A stretch of 64,000 bases of DNA, from contig NC_084811.1 of NCBI RefSeq assembly GCF_963583255.1, positions 17,006,088 to 17,070,087 on the forward strand, written 5' to 3'. This DNA comes from Pyrus communis. Its lineage: Eukaryota; Streptophyta; Magnoliopsida; Rosales; Rosaceae. Positions 44,236 to 57,989 of the stretch are shown in pieces (the stretch's first letter is position 1; each line of letters opens with the position of its first letter). The notes beneath the pieces are model-generated. The model saw only the letters and a list, made by a program, of their open reading frames with translations. It ran no database searches and was not told the DNA's origin. The translations under genes were made by a program, and so were the position numbers.

Positions 44236-46529
44236 TATGCCTAAGTGTTGCTGTCTATGCATAGACTAGTCCCTAGAGAACTCATCTCCTTATCGCCTCA
44301 CCTTGGGCTACTAGTCAAAGATGATACCAAATGACAATGTTTTACATCTTATCTTTTTTGAACTACGCCAACGATTTGATTCCCATTCCTATGGATATGT
44401 AGGCAATCATTTTTGTATTCAATCACTCACCCTTTGTCAACACCTATTTTTCTTCAATAAAAGAGTTTGCAGAGTAACTCGCATTTGCTACATGTTTATT
44501 CATTCTCTTCTTTTTCGGTGCATGAAATACCTTAAAATTCCTTGAATAACACAAAACTTTTGAAACTTCATGTAATAGTAAGTCTAAAAATTCAAAATGA
44601 TAGTATCAAAGGAATCTCATTAAGCCTATTTTGTAGTGTTGAGTTAGCAGGTTGAGAGCTTTAAGTCGTATTAAGTGCGGTTACGATTGGGCAGCTACGA
44701 ACACAAGGACATGGCCCCCTGACCTGGACGTCCAATGCACCATTCGACTTCCATAAAGATTTTACAACTGAAGGGTTGTGGATTATAACATTCAAACCTA
44801 GCCTCTACGCCATTTGAGCGGATGATTGAAATGGCGATTTGGGAATCATCTGAGTGGTGGCTATGACCCTGAGTACGATTACTTTTATCTCGTACCAGCG
44901 TACTATGCCAAGTACATTCTGCAGCACCATATATTAAGCAAGTCCGAATGAGACATCCAGACTTGGAAAACCTTAAGAGGAATTGTTTTCCAACGGGGCT
45001 TCGATACTTTGAAATGCCTTAGCCAAGCCAATTAAGTAGTCTGATCAGAAACGCTCAGGTTCGACGCATAGGGTATGACAAAATGATTGCAAAAGTGTTT
45101 CTGATCCACTTGCAAGTGACCAAGTCCTTAAAAAACTCTTGTTTAAGATTCACTGAGGATGTGCACACAATTCAAACTTGGGAGGAAGCCTCTTCTTAGA
45201 CCTGGAATTGGGAGCGAAAAAAGTAGCACATCGCTTAGAAGAAGGAAGGCTCATCAAAGTAGGAGATCCAGAAGATATTCTGGGTAAAGTTTTATCACTT
45301 TCTCATCCTTAATCCGACCAATGCATTATAGTAAGTATGGTGTAAAAAGGTTTTCATGGGCCTAGACTAGTGTCAAAGTAAGGTGACTAGTGTCAAAGTA
45401 AGGTGGTATTCCGATGATTGCAGTGGGAATCCTTATGAAAACCAAGTTTATAAGGTAATGTTTTTCTGAATCAATGTTATCTAGGGGAGCTTCGAGCTCT
45501 ACCCCGGGCCTATTCATTCGTTTGTGTTTTACTCTATTACTTATTACTCTAGAGTAAGATTTACTTTGGAAAGATTTGTCGGTTTAACAAATTATTCTAT
45601 GATAAGGAAGAAATGGATGAAAAGTTTTAAATGCTTTATTCTAACATGATTAATGACTTGGATAAAGATAATTTTTCATAAGACGTGCAAGCACATGTTT
45701 TATTATCAAAGTCCCATGAATAGGGCAAAAATAGTACAATTCTTTGGGGGAGACAACCTTTTACCCCTAGTATGCAAATTTTCCTAGGGATATTATGAAG
45801 CTGATTTGGCTAAGATCATCAACCCTGATGAGGGTCAATGCGAAGATGGTTTCAACGAAGATAAACCCACTAAAGAATCTCAACACCCTCGTGAAGTTGA
45901 AACTGTATGGTAAGATTGCGAGAAGGATGTAGTCGATAGTTCAGCAAGGGATGAATGTATGGAACACATTAAAGGAAACAAGGTTGACTATTGAAAGGTT
46001 ATGATTTATCTGTATTTCACTTAACTTTGCTTGATAAGGTAGATATGGTTATGGTAAAATTCTTTATTACAAATCCTAATCATCGACTGCTCAAAGTGAA
46101 AATTGAGCTTGGGAACTGAGGCATGAAAGGTCTATGGCAAAGCTCGAGTCTTAGAAGAGAGGATTTGGAAAAGCAAAGCCAAGGCTAGGCTATTTAAAGA
46201 TAGGTTGCTAGAAAATCTCACTGTTGAATTCGAAGAGTCTTGCCTAGAGATTTGTGTGCCCGAAGGTCGAAGTTGCTCAATGATACAAAAAGTTGCCCTT
46301 TGTTAAATGTGCACCAGCAACATGACATTCTTCATCGTTGCTGCCCATTCTCCACGATATTCGGATCGCACAACTAAATCCGAAGTGTCAAAAATTCATA
46401 AGGAACGAAGCCAAGGTGCCACACATATGAAGAAATAAAATGGTACATATTCCGACTTACTCCGAAAGGCATGGTCTCTGGGTAATTATCCATCCTCATG
46501 GGGAACAAGTCATTTCAAATACATAGTTA
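44236..46529. other. Decayed noncoding region, probably Tat-element tail
   Basis: No gene is recognised over 2.3 kb. Sequence after the integrase (44236-45100) is probably the element's 3' tail. 45300-46400 shows short acidic open stretches without recognisable motifs. A 23-bp direct duplication (GACTAGTGTCAAAGTAAGGT type) lies at 45366-45410. Confidence 0.35.
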
Positions 46530-47473
46530 GGGGCACTTGTGCGACCTTGATTTTTCGTGGTTGGAGTAAGGCGGATCAGAATACACGTAGATCAGAAGTC
46601 CGTTCATGGACTCAACAACCTTTGATGCGGAGCTGACTAAGCGGAGTAGTGATGCTAGCATCATCCTGTTTTGGAATTAGTGGGCAAAGCCGAACGACTT
46701 CGCTGAGATTGACTGTGCTTGTTCCGCAAAATACGGAAACCTAATCTAGCAACATCTACTTCCTAGATATATTCTCCTAGTTTAATGAGGATTTTACTAT
46801 CCTAAAAGATCCTTTCCTGGACTTGTATAAATACACCCTTTTACGGTTCATCTATGGTAACACAATCTTTGCACACTTATTCTCATGCCCACTAGTTGAG
46901 TCTTAATATTGCTTACTAACCTAATTATCAAAGAACTTTTGACTTGCACACCCTCCGGTCTTTGGCTTACTCACGGTTGTGTGTTCATTTATAGATAAAT
47001 GAGTTTAAGCATCCTCATCTCTTACAGCATGTGCAAATTTGATTCCAACACCTCCTGTTTATTGGAACCAAATTTGTGCAAAAAAAAAAATAAATAAAAA
47101 ACAAACATACGCGTAGTTTGGCTTTCTGTGATGTTTTTGGCTTTTTGCCTACTTGTGTTTGTCCCATTGGACCCGTAGTCCAATGTTTGGGCTTGTGTTC
47201 TGTTAACCTATTTTATTTAATTATTTTACTTGCTTTATACACAGATTGCCTTGTATATGCGTGTTCCTTTGCAGGAATTATGAACCCGAAGTTTCCAATA
47301 TAGGACCATAAAAACCTAAAGTTTTCATACAACATACATCTGTGAAACTTAAAGTTTTTCATGCTAAATTTAAACCAAACATGTCTCTACACCTTGAATG
47401 TTATACCTTTTTACTATGGACGTTTTTTTACCTATAGTACTGACCACATTCTTCCTCCTTCCTTTGCAGCAAC
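46530..47473 (+). mobile_element. LTR-like promoter region upstream of a Copia-type gag
   Basis: A TATA box TATAAATA at 46826-46833 is followed by transcript-like sequence, then a 15-bp stem (47034-47048 with 47062-47076, one mismatch, 13-base loop). CCTTTGCAG just before the gag ATG looks like a splice acceptor. No LTR termini were identified. Confidence 0.35.
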
Positions 47474-48134
47474 ATGTTGAATCATAATAAACTCGACTTT
47501 ACCACTCTAGTAGTATCTGGAAGGAACTACCTAAAGTGGTTCAAGACATGAAGCTCTACCTCACTGCAAAGAGTCTTAGAGTTACCATTGAAGTTGAGAC
47601 GGATAACTCGGTTGGCAAAGCTACCAAAGCCACTGCCATGATCTTCATTTAAAGACATATGCATGATGCACTGCGGACTAAGTACGTTGCTAACGAGGAT
47701 CGATGAGCCTTATGGCTCGCTCTGGATGAATGATTTAATCATAAAAAAGATATCTTCTTGCTTGAAGCAAGAAAAAACTGGTAGTATTTACGCTTCCAAG
47801 ACTTTAAGTCTATGAATGAATACACATATGAAGTTTGTCGAATCCGATCACTTTTGAAGTTTTGTAAGGGGACTTGAATGAATAAGATCTCATAGAGAAA
47901 GCCTATTCCACCTTCCATGCCATCAATGTTGTCATGCAACAACAATATAGGGCAAGTTTAACAAGTTTTTTGATTTGATCTCTGTTTTACTACTTACTAA
48001 AAAGCAAAACCATCTGTTGATGAAGAGTCATCAAGTTAGACCTATTGACTCGAGTGTTGTGCCCAAAGCCCACGCCAACACATCTTGAGGCCCATAAGGA
48101 TGCACAAAGCATCATGGATACGAGAAGGGTCCCA
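47474..48134 (+). pseudogene. Copia-type gag (UBN2-like), first part
   Basis: From ATG 47474 the codons read MLNHNKLDFTTLVVSGRNYLKW, the usual N-terminus of Copia gag polyproteins. Further segments resemble the family (AMIFI/KRHMHDAL region, a KARYDW/L-like region, LLMKSHQVRPIDS) across frame changes and stops. At 48134 it is cut by element G and continues after 59784. It would have been a capsid protein. The copy is inactive. Confidence 0.7.
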
Positions 48135-49925
48135 ATGTTGGAAATGTGCCCTAAAACCAATCATATGATGATACTTTACGGACATTTCAAACTAATGTAG
48201 TTTAAATGTAAAGGGCAAAGATTATTGTTTGAGCCGTCTCATATAAATGTTATATACTTAAACGATAAGTCCAAGGAATATGTGATTGGAAGAATGCGAT
48301 CTAAAGAAGTTAGATTCATGAGATCATTCTTTCGTTGACACATCCTAAACGTTCCTGATCATAGGATTGTCAATTGGGCATTGACAATCCGTTAAGATCA
48401 GTACGTGCTATGTCTTCTCTCAGGGAGAGTGACTAGTCTCGAGTCATTGGTGTGTGTGACATCAAGACAAGTACGTAGGTGCTCAATAGAGAATGAGTTC
48501 ACTGAACACGATCAACGAAGAGTTCTCATATTTATGTCACATGAGAACTCATGGTTGGGATAATGCAAATTAGTCTTTTGACCTGAGGCATCACAGTTGT
48601 CTTGTGGTTAGGTCCTTAATCTTTGATTATGTCAAAGTCACTCCATCAGGAGGGTGTCCACGGCATCGTTGGGGTTAAGCCACTTAGCCATGGAGGCAAG
48701 TGAATGCGCAACAAGGGATCTCTAACCTTCAAACTGTTTGAGGGAGAATACTCTATGATATGATTTAGAATCTCTGGCCAGAGTATGAATGAGATGTTGG
48801 AATGTGTTCCAAATCACATTCAAGGTAATCATATAAGCACAAGACTCACATTGGATAGTAGACATGAATAAACTATCAAACCAAACAATGTGGTCAAGAG
48901 TATTGTATTAGAGAAAGACCGTATTGCATTTGTAATCCTAAAACTGAATAGGTTCTCCACCTCTTCTGATTAGCTTGGGTAACCATGACATGCTGCTAGG
49001 CGTCAACCATGGTTTGTGGAAGCCCTAAAAGTGTATTATCACTAACGGGAGAATTGAAAGTAAGTTTCAATTCACAATCGATTTGAAAGAGTTTGAATCG
49101 CCCACTGCCTCGCTAAAAGGAACCTAATGGATCGTACACCGTGTAAGGTAGAGATTGAAGATTCAACGGAGATGAGTAAGAATAATTAAATGGTTTAATT
49201 ATTTATGGCAAGGATTAATTAATATGATTATTAATCAAACGAATAAGTTCGTTAAAAGACCTCGGGATAGTTTTGGATCTTAAGGCCCAATGGGCTTCGA
49301 ACGTCAAGTCCATTGACTTAAGTTGTGTGACAACTTAATGAATAATGATTCACAAAGGCCCAAATAGCCCAATAAATCCCATGTTAAAGAAGGAGTGGTT
49401 TTGGACTTATTTACAAGTTTGCCACTCAAATGAATTAAGGAATAAGTATGACTTTATAGCCAAAATTCATTTAGGGTAATTTTTGGGGGAAAGGATGAGA
49501 ACATAAGCTCTCCTTTCTCTCTAAAATTTCAGCCACCTTGGAGGGATCATCTAGCAATCAAACTCCTCCAAGGTCACTCATTTCTTCTACAATATGCCTT
49601 GGTGTGGAGACTTAGAGGTTTTCAATTTTGGAAACTTGGAGAAACCTTTTCATCCATCCAAATCCATGGATCTAAGATGCAAGGAATGAAGGCCCTCTCT
49701 TTGGGTGATTAGCCTTTGCTTATGCAAAGAGGAATCTACAAAGGTATTGATTTCTCAACTCACTTTGTTTTGAGTTGAGTCTTGGTTCACCTATCTACTA
49801 GGCTTTGAAGTTCATGGGTTAAGTTTTGTTTTTGAGTGCATATAAACATGATTCCGCCTTTTAATTGTTAATTGCATGTTGTTGATGTTGCTCAAATGAA
49901 CTTGTTTTTCACAAATCTTCCTTCA
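48135..49925 (+). mobile_element. 5' LTR of Copia element G
   Basis: 1791 bp. Differences from the 3' LTR noticed by eye: GACAATCC versus GACAGTCC near 48387, and ACTGTTTG versus ACTGCTTG near 48738. Contains no open reading frame of note. Confidence 0.93.
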
Positions 49926-49927
49926 AG

Positions 49928-49941
49928 TGGTATCAAGAGCC
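49928..49941 (+). other. Primer-binding site of element G (tRNA-iMet type)
   Basis: TGGTATCAAGAGCC lies two bases after the LTR. It matches the common Copia site TGGTATCAGAGCC apart from one extra A, which could weaken priming. Confidence 0.8.
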
Positions 49942-52224
49942 TAGGTCTAGTAGTTGGTGAATCCTTTTGGGTTTTGTAGTTCATAGTTTGTGATTTGAAT
50001 GTTGTAATTGTTACAAGCTTTATTCTTGCTTTTTTGAATGTAAATTTTGTTAGAAAATTTGCCATCTCAAATGTTGTAGATGTAGTTCATATGAGCATGA
50101 ATTTTAGAGCTAAAATTTGGTGCCATGTTTTTGGGGAAATTCGGCCAAATCCAAAGGGTGGATTTTTGGGTTCTTGTTTGACTTGTTAAAAGTGTTTTAA
50201 AGTGACTTTTGGAACCCCTATGTACCCTAGTATGGTTGTATGTTATTTCCCTTAAGTTTGAGTGGTTTTGGTATGTTTTTGGGTGAAGAATGTTCATGGA
50301 GCTCTTATGGGTTTTCATGGATGTTCTTCATTGTTCTTGATATGTTCTTGCCAAGAACAAAAGGTTTGGTGTTTTGATTCAAAGTTTTGATTTATTTCAT
50401 AAAGTTTTTGTTTTGAAATATTTCTTATGTTTAAATATATTAGATATTTATTTTGAAAAATTAAAGAAATTTTAGTGGGTAGGTGTGTAATGATTTATTC
50501 CATTTCACCCACCCCACTTACAAAAACTTTGAATTTTTTTTTTTATTACTTTGCTTCAAAACTGGCCACCCTACTCAATTAGGGTCCTTGTGGGGCTTTT
50601 ATGCAATTACATAAAGTTTTGATACTTTTGTGTATTTGTAGTTTGACCCAAAAGTTTACGTTTTTACGTAAAGGTCCAAAATCACTAAAAGGACAAATTG
50701 TTTTGCTCCTTTAATGAAGTTTTAGCTTTTGTGGAAATTTTTGGGTTCTAGTTGTAATTACATGAAGTAGTGGACTTTTGTGTTTTTACAAAGTGACCCC
50801 AAAAGTTTAAGTTTTGCAAAATGGCCCAAAAGTTGAGGTCATAGCATTTTGGCCCAAATTAGGTAGAGAACAAAATTGTTTTGTCTCTTTAAATGAGAAT
50901 TGGATTTTCATTTCATTTAGCTCCATTTAAATCAATTCTATGGATACAAAAACCAAATGAAAATGTTGCATTCAAGTTTAATTAGTTAAAGCGTTAATTA
51001 ATTAAAGAAAGGGTGATTATGAACCTAAGCCTACGATAATTGAGCTATGTGAAAGGCCATTTCAAATTTGTTTGAACCATGGGAATGTGTAGATTAAATT
51101 TTGGTTGTAATTTGATATGATCAATTGTTGTAAAAGAGCATAAGCTCTTCTTTACTATAAAGTAATTTGATTTGATCAATTGTTGTAAAAGAGCATAAGC
51201 TCTTATTTACTTTGAAGTACTCCTTTCTTGTTTTATTCGATATGCATGAAATTGGAGTAGTTGGGTCCAACGCCCAATAAGACAACACGCCTTAATGTGA
51301 TTAAACGCGTAACTAAAATCAATCACCATCCCTAGACCGAGATTCAACACTAGGCTCGTGTTGAATCGAATCAAAGGTTCATAGCCATCCTAAGGCCCTA
51401 AGGCAACTATATAGTCCATCAATGAATGCAAATCTTATGTTAGTAGTACCATATAGTCTTGCTTTAAAAACCGTTTTAAAAGCATAGTGGGAGTATTATA
51501 TACTACTAAATCAATCATATGGACCAATAGTTGTAATAGGACCAAAATGTTTTAATTGGATTAAAATGTATGTTTATATGTGATGAGACCTAAAACCCTC
51601 AACAAACCATTATTAAGTTGATAAGCGAGAGATGCTTTGAATATCTCTTCGTGGCCTTCCACCGTGGTGACTTGTGACTTGTACACCGGCTTGTACACCG
51701 GCTTCACCCTATCATGGGGGAGTACAAAGTGCATGCTTACACTCAGGAGGAGTCCATAAACATATGATGAGGTAAGTGTAGGCAACGAGGATGGCCGATA
51801 TCATATCATTGTGAGGCTATTCTTGAACCCCTTCATGAACTAAGCATGGTGGGAATAACTTAACTAAGTGCAATGGTGCCGATATCGTATCATCGTGAGG
51901 CCACATTCTCTAGATGCCAAACTAGATGGGTAATTACAAGAGTTGTAAATGAGTAAAGTGTTATTCTCTCATCATTATTTTTGCTAACCGATATCGTATC
52001 ATCGTGAGGTGGGCTTGGTAATGGTGAGTCTCCCATACCCCGCTAAGAGTTCAACAAAACTCTCGAATTCCGATGAGGGATATGGAATTTGCCAAAAATA
52101 GTGGGTGGTGCTATTTTGATTTAAAGACCCGGATCAAATAGCTTAAAATCAATCAATTTATATTCGTTATGTATTTGTTTACCAATATATTTGCAAACGC
52201 TATCCAAAACTTGACAAAGAAAAA
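49942..52224 (+). mobile_element. Noncoding 5' interior of element G
   Basis: No intact gene. It contains a tandem duplication of 55 and 54 bp (51111-51165, 51166-51219), a doubled CTTGTACACCGG (near 51678-51702), and three copies of a 21-bp CGATATCGTATCATCGTGAG motif (51796-51816, 51880-51900, 51989-52009). These look like leader sequence. Confidence 0.6.
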
Positions 52225-54845
52225 TGATGTGAGATTTACTTGACACTCAAATTAAACCCTCGTTTGACAATTGTAGTAGAATGGATAAGTGAGGGATCGT
52301 TCTAGACCGGGGATTAGGAGGGCTTGCTAAAACCTTCTAAATTGACTTAAAAACATAAAAACTAAATTAAAATACTCTTAACAAGACTACTATGACTCAG
52401 AATGGCTTTGAAAAACTCAAATTGTCTAAAACAATCAAATTGACTCAAATAGAAGCTAGAACTTGATTTAGACGAATTTGCAATTGTTTATGACTCCAAA
52501 AGCTTTAAAGATACACAAATAAAACAAATACGAATGATTAAGACTTAACAAAATAGGGGGGGGGAATTGTGGTTGGACGATATTAAATTAAAAAGACAGA
52601 ATATAATTGAAGGCAAAATGTAAATATGAATGTGATAAAAATATGGATGATGGAATAGCTAAGGGGTTCTTCTCCACACATGTTACACTTGCAATACAAG
52701 ATTGATTTTCGGTTGGTCTTTCGATAAATTATGAAACTCAATGCTCCAAGTTAATTAGGTCCGCTTAAATTAACTTTCAAATTTCCCTAAATTCATTGGA
52801 TTGAATGGAATACGCATTACAACCAAATTATTCTTAATCAAAGTCCCTAACTATGGAATACGCATGATAGAGACATTCAACAAAGATCATTAAGTTCAAT
52901 GAAAATTATAAGTGTTGACGAGGCACTCGTTACTATGGAATACGCATGAAACTTATGCCAAGAATTCGTTTAACGCGATTGTTTATAAGCAACCTCCACT
53001 ACTTGTGAATATAAGTTCATAACGATTAGGTGAAACTCACTTATATTCTAGCGTCATATTCATGCATGAAAATTAAGGTTGCAATCTTAATGAACATACA
53101 TAAATAATTTATCAATCAAACAGTTAAACGAATTGAATCCACAACTTATGAAATACCAACCAAAAGTAATCAATTCATATTGCAAATATAAACATAGTTT
53201 CGAATCACCCCCTAGCTAAAGGGGGTTTAGTTCCTCATAACTTTGAAATCAAAGAAACCCCTAAACATTCCAACAACTCAAACTTGAATTGTATGAACGT
53301 TTAGGCACTCTTCTCTTCCATTCTCATACGTACAAAACAAAGAGAATTAAATTTAAACTTTGAAATCAAAGAAACACCTAAAAATTCCAACAACTCAAAC
53401 TTGAATTGTATGAACGTTTAGGCACTCTTTTCTTCCTCGTTGTTGTAGCACAAGGTCTAAGTGAGCTTTGGGGATTATGTGAAGTGTTTTGGAGGGATGG
53501 GAAGTGGTTGGATAGTGGCTGCAATGAAGGAGAAAAACTGCACAGAAAATGGAAGGGGAATTGCGGCAATGGATGTGTATTTGTGTTGTGTGAAGTGTTG
53601 TGAATGGAAATATGAGATATGAATTCAATGGGGAGTGAATGAATGCCAAATGAATGAGAATGCAAGGGTTTTTATAGGAGGAATGGAGATGTATATGGCT
53701 GTTTGTTTAAGATGCAAGTGGCTAATTAATGATGGAAAATAGTTAGGAAAGCATGTGAAAGCTGAAAATGCATATGGGGTACACGGCAATGATGCTTGTT
53801 GGTGCTGAAATTGCATGTGTGTGAGGTGTGTAGGTGCTGAAAATGCATGTGAATGCATGGCATTTGAAATGATTGTTGTTTGGAATTGAATGTGAAGACA
53901 TGTGAAAGTGGAAATGCATGTGAAGATGTTGGAAATGGGAATGAAGGGGATACACGGCAATGTTTGGAATGTGGAGAAAAGGGTGCATGTGGTTGTAATG
54001 TTTGTTGGTTAAAGATGCATGTGGATGTATTATACAATGGGAAAGTATGTGATTGAATTAAAGGATGCAAAGTGAATGAATCATGAATCATTGTGGATGA
54101 AAGGTGGAAGTGCATGTGTTGATGACTAGGTTAGTGGGTGGAAATCTGAAAATGGCAAATAGGAATGGGAGCTCACGGTTTGAATGTGTAAAGTGTGTGT
54201 GAATGCATGTGAAGATGCAATAAATAATGCATGTAGGGTTAAAGAGGGAGAATGTGGTGAAATGATGAAGTAGGAAGGTGGAAATGCATGTGAGATGTTT
54301 GGAAAGGAATAAAGAATGAATGGTGGAAATGTGAGTGAATGATGTGCATGTGTGAGAATGCATGTGGAATTAAGAGGAGTATGGAAGTGAAATAAATGAA
54401 TGATATGTTAAGTGATAAGTGAATGATATGTAGTGAGTGATAAGTGAATGGTTTGATAAGTGATAAATGAACTAGTTTAAAGGGCTAGGGTTTAAGTACA
54501 TAGAATGGGCCTAAAATAGGTTGGTTTGTATGGCATAATGTGTTTGATTGGGCTAGAGGTTTTCCATGGCTCAAAGGATTTGTTTGATTGGGCTAGGCCC
54601 TTTGTTTGATGTCCCCAAAGAGCATACAAGGCTTCAATTTCGTCCATCCTCTTTGCTCCATGATTAAGCTATCCAAATCATGCCCAAAAATGCTCCAAAT
54701 GGCCTCAAAATGCACTTTCTTGCTCCCTAGGCCCTTAGAACCTGAAAACACACAAAAGAAGCATAAAGGACTTAAAATAACGAGAGAAACATAACGTAAA
54801 TGCACGAGAACAAGCCATTTAAGTCGCATGAATATGCTCCTATCA
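52225..54845 (-). mobile_element. Solo LTR VI (element B family, minus strand), TSD AAAAA
   Basis: On the minus strand it starts TGATAGGAGCATATTCATGC and ends TCTCACATCA. AAAAA lies on both sides (52220-52224, 54846-54850). It carries the duplicated segment seen in element B (about 53250-53430) and the word ATGCGTATTCCAT three times (minus-strand positions 52935, 52853, 52805), exactly as in solo LTR IV. Open frames rich in His/Pro/Ser within it are not genes. Confidence 0.92.
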
Positions 54846-54850
54846 AAAAA

Positions 54851-57800
54851 CCGAACGCTTAAGTTTCCGTACTTGGTACCACAATCCCATAGATTGTCTT
54901 GAATGGATTGTAAAAGTGCCTAAGTAGTCTCATCCTCACAATCTTCCCATTGATAATGTATCAATGGAAGAACATGTTAGATAAGTCTACCATGAAGAGG
55001 ACAATGCAAACTCTAGTGCTTGTCTCTTTGTTACACGAACAAGGAACTTGAGAAGTAAGCACAAGGGCATGGACACTTTATGTGCCATGATTCTTCACTT
55101 ACAAATTGTTGTATGAAGAAATGAGAGTTGCCTTGAACAACTCTTGAAAGTTTGTAATTATGTTGAGAACATAATGGTTGGTTGACAAAAATAGTCCATC
55201 AACATGGACTAATGATGATTTTGAATCATTGAATGTTGAAGTGTCAAAACACTTAACGAGACGGAAACTAGGCAAGGACTTCACCTTTGTGTCCCTATCC
55301 TAATGGTTCACTAAGTTTATTGTAAACTATATAGTGAACAATAACCGCACACTCTCCAAATCGTTTGATGTGTATAACACATTTGAAATAAGTTTCAAGA
55401 GAGATAGTGGGAGTTTAGGGACCATGACTATTGTAGTCAAAAGAGAAGTCAAATGAAGAAAGCAAAAATAACTCCAAGGGAACAAACTTTCTTTATGAAA
55501 GGATGGACATTGGAAGGGGTATTTGCAAGAAATGTCTTGCAAGTGTCAAGAACACACCTTTTGAAGGTGTTGTAAAATGTTCTTGAAAAGTTCATAACAG
55601 TTGGTTCTTCTACTTGAATGCATGATTCTGTATTAGTAACTATGTTTTACAATTGTTGTAAAAGTGTGCTAATAAGAAGTAGAAGATTAATGAGAGAAGA
55701 GAAAGTACTTCACATTCGGAAAGTGAATAAAATATAGATCTCTGCGAAAGCGGATTGTACTTACTTCCTCATATGAACTACCAAAGAAATTGGAAAATAC
55801 TAAAGATTGTCTTTACATTCCAATTTTAAGGAACTTAAATCCGTCACTATAGTAGAGATGGATAAATGTTTTGTTTGACAAAACATTGTTCTTTATTAAT
55901 CAATAATTAGATTATTGTAATTTAATTGGTTGTCTCTATAGTAGAGATGATGTGGTAGTTTAACTGTTTAGAATACGATGATGCTTAAAACCCAAAAGGT
56001 TGCAAGGTAGTGACTAATCCCAACTGAGTTGTGATACCTCTAAAACATAAATTACGAGTTAGTAATAGATGGATGCATTGGATCGTTAGACCCGGATCCA
56101 ATACCTTCTTGTTATATTGTATAGAGGCGAAATGTTCGAATCTTTATTCTTTTGGAAAGAAGAAAGAATCACAAAGTTGTTAAGGATAATTCACTTAGAT
56201 GTTAGTGGCACTTGTCCACAACATAATACTACTCATGTTGTATGACATTCACCGAAGATCACTCTCGGTTGGACTATAATTTATTTTGAATAAACACAAG
56301 TCCGAATACTTTGCAAAAGGTTTCAAAGAATTCAAGAAATGCAAGTTGATGAGTAAGACGTCTAAAGTATTTACCTCCTTGGATTTGATCCAAGGAAAGA
56401 TAACACTTTAGATGAGTTTCCTTGAAAGATATCAAGGAAAATAGCATCATAAGATAATGAATTTCTCCATTAGGAGAAGAACGAACTTGAAATAAAATTT
56501 AGTTCGTTGGATGTTATCTATTACTCATATATAGGATATATATATACTTCTAAAACAATATGATTGTCAATTAGAAGATCTTCCGAAATTTTCATAACTC
56601 CATAAGATGTAGTTGGAAAGAATGGCAAATCTTAAACATGTTAAGATCTGGGGTTGTGTGCTAATAAGCAATATTTGTTTGATATGATCAACAAATATAA
56701 CAACCTAGTTCCTACACCACAAGCTCCAAGGTAGTCGAGAAGGATTTATAAATCGTCTCAGTTGAATGGTTTGAACTTTATGACTATGTCATAGAGTTAC
56801 ACCTCTTAATTTGAAAGAAATAAGAATGAAAATCCTTATGACTACACTTAGTGGGAGCTATAAGCATCTTATGAGAAAAAGGATCAAATCGTTTGATTTC
56901 TCATAAAGATGTAAATGAATCTTTTGTTTACTAGGTTTACAAAAGATTAGTGGGAGTTAATCATATTCCTAAATTTGAATATATATACATGATATATATA
57001 TTAATTTTGAAAATGAAAGAATTCTTCATCGTTAAAGTTATGACTTTAAACATTTTATAATGATAGAATGTATATGGGAGATATAGTCTATGGGATGGAA
57101 ATCTATAATGATATATTTCAAGATATAATTGGATTATATCAATCCCTAAAATAGACAAGAGATGCTAGGAAGTTTCTCATATGATGATAAACTTCAATTA
57201 GAATGACAATTCTAGTGAGACTAGGAAGTTGTTCTTCTTAAAAGGAATGTACCCTTTGACTCCCAAAGAAATAATGCGTAAATAGAATCCTTTATGCATA
57301 CGCAGAAAGGTGATTTATGTATTTCATATTGTATGAAAACATTGATATAAGTTGTACCTAGAACGGTACAAGATGATATCAGTGCAAGCCCAGGATCAGA
57401 ACCATGGCAACTGTCAAGTGAATCCTTAGGTATTTAAGAAATACTAAGGATGGATTCCTCAAGAATGAGGAAGAATTAGAGTAACGTAATGGAAGCGTAA
57501 ATGTATTAGATTATGAATCTAATCCATCATAGAATATCTCTTCATTATGAATGAAGTGATAATGAGATATCTCTTTATTATGACTAAAGAGATATTTGGG
57601 TGGAAACGTTAAAAGTAATGACTTTAATGTGTTCCATCATGTATGCAAAATATATTGCCATATAGAAGCTTACAACATTGTTGTTTGGATGGGAAAGTTC
57701 ATTTATGAACTCTCCATTCGGTTCCAACCAGAAAGTGTATGACACTAATGGGGCGATAGCTCAAGCCAGGGAATCAAGGTCTTATCAAGGTCCGAACTCA

Positions 57801-57975
57801 AATGAGAGACTGAACCACATGATTGAGAATCATGTATAATGGTGACGTCGTTATTCTCAAGGTTGCTTCTATGGATAACATATAGATATCCATTGTTTAG
57901 GCCTACTACTCAGCCATTTATGAAATGAATTACAGAAGAGGTATCATCACTGATGACTAAGCTGATTGGCTCTAG
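54851..57975 (+). pseudogene. Copia pol remnant of element G, heavily decayed
   Basis: Only traces of a Copia polyprotein can be read, in changing frames: a LKHVKIWGC-like motif (about 56625-56660, pre-RT region), degenerate RT-RNase H text around 57130-57420 (a YQCKPRIRTMATVK-like string where SRYQSNPG.EHW..VK is usual) and the RNase H end near 57730-57930 (DTNGAIAQARE, then a WLLLWITYRYPLF-like string). No open frame exceeds about 65 codons. Substantial parts, including integrase, are missing or unrecognisable. Confidence 0.6.
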
Positions 57976-57989
57976 TGCAAGTGGGAGAT

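Noticed and set aside
47118..47303. 61-codon hydrophobic frame upstream of the Copia gag.
   Set aside because: No homology recognised, AT-rich leader sequence, no support for translation.
51796..52009. Three regularly spaced 21-bp repeats considered as a CRISPR-like array.
   Set aside because: Plant nuclear retroelement leader, unequal spacing, no cas genes. CRISPR arrays are prokaryotic.
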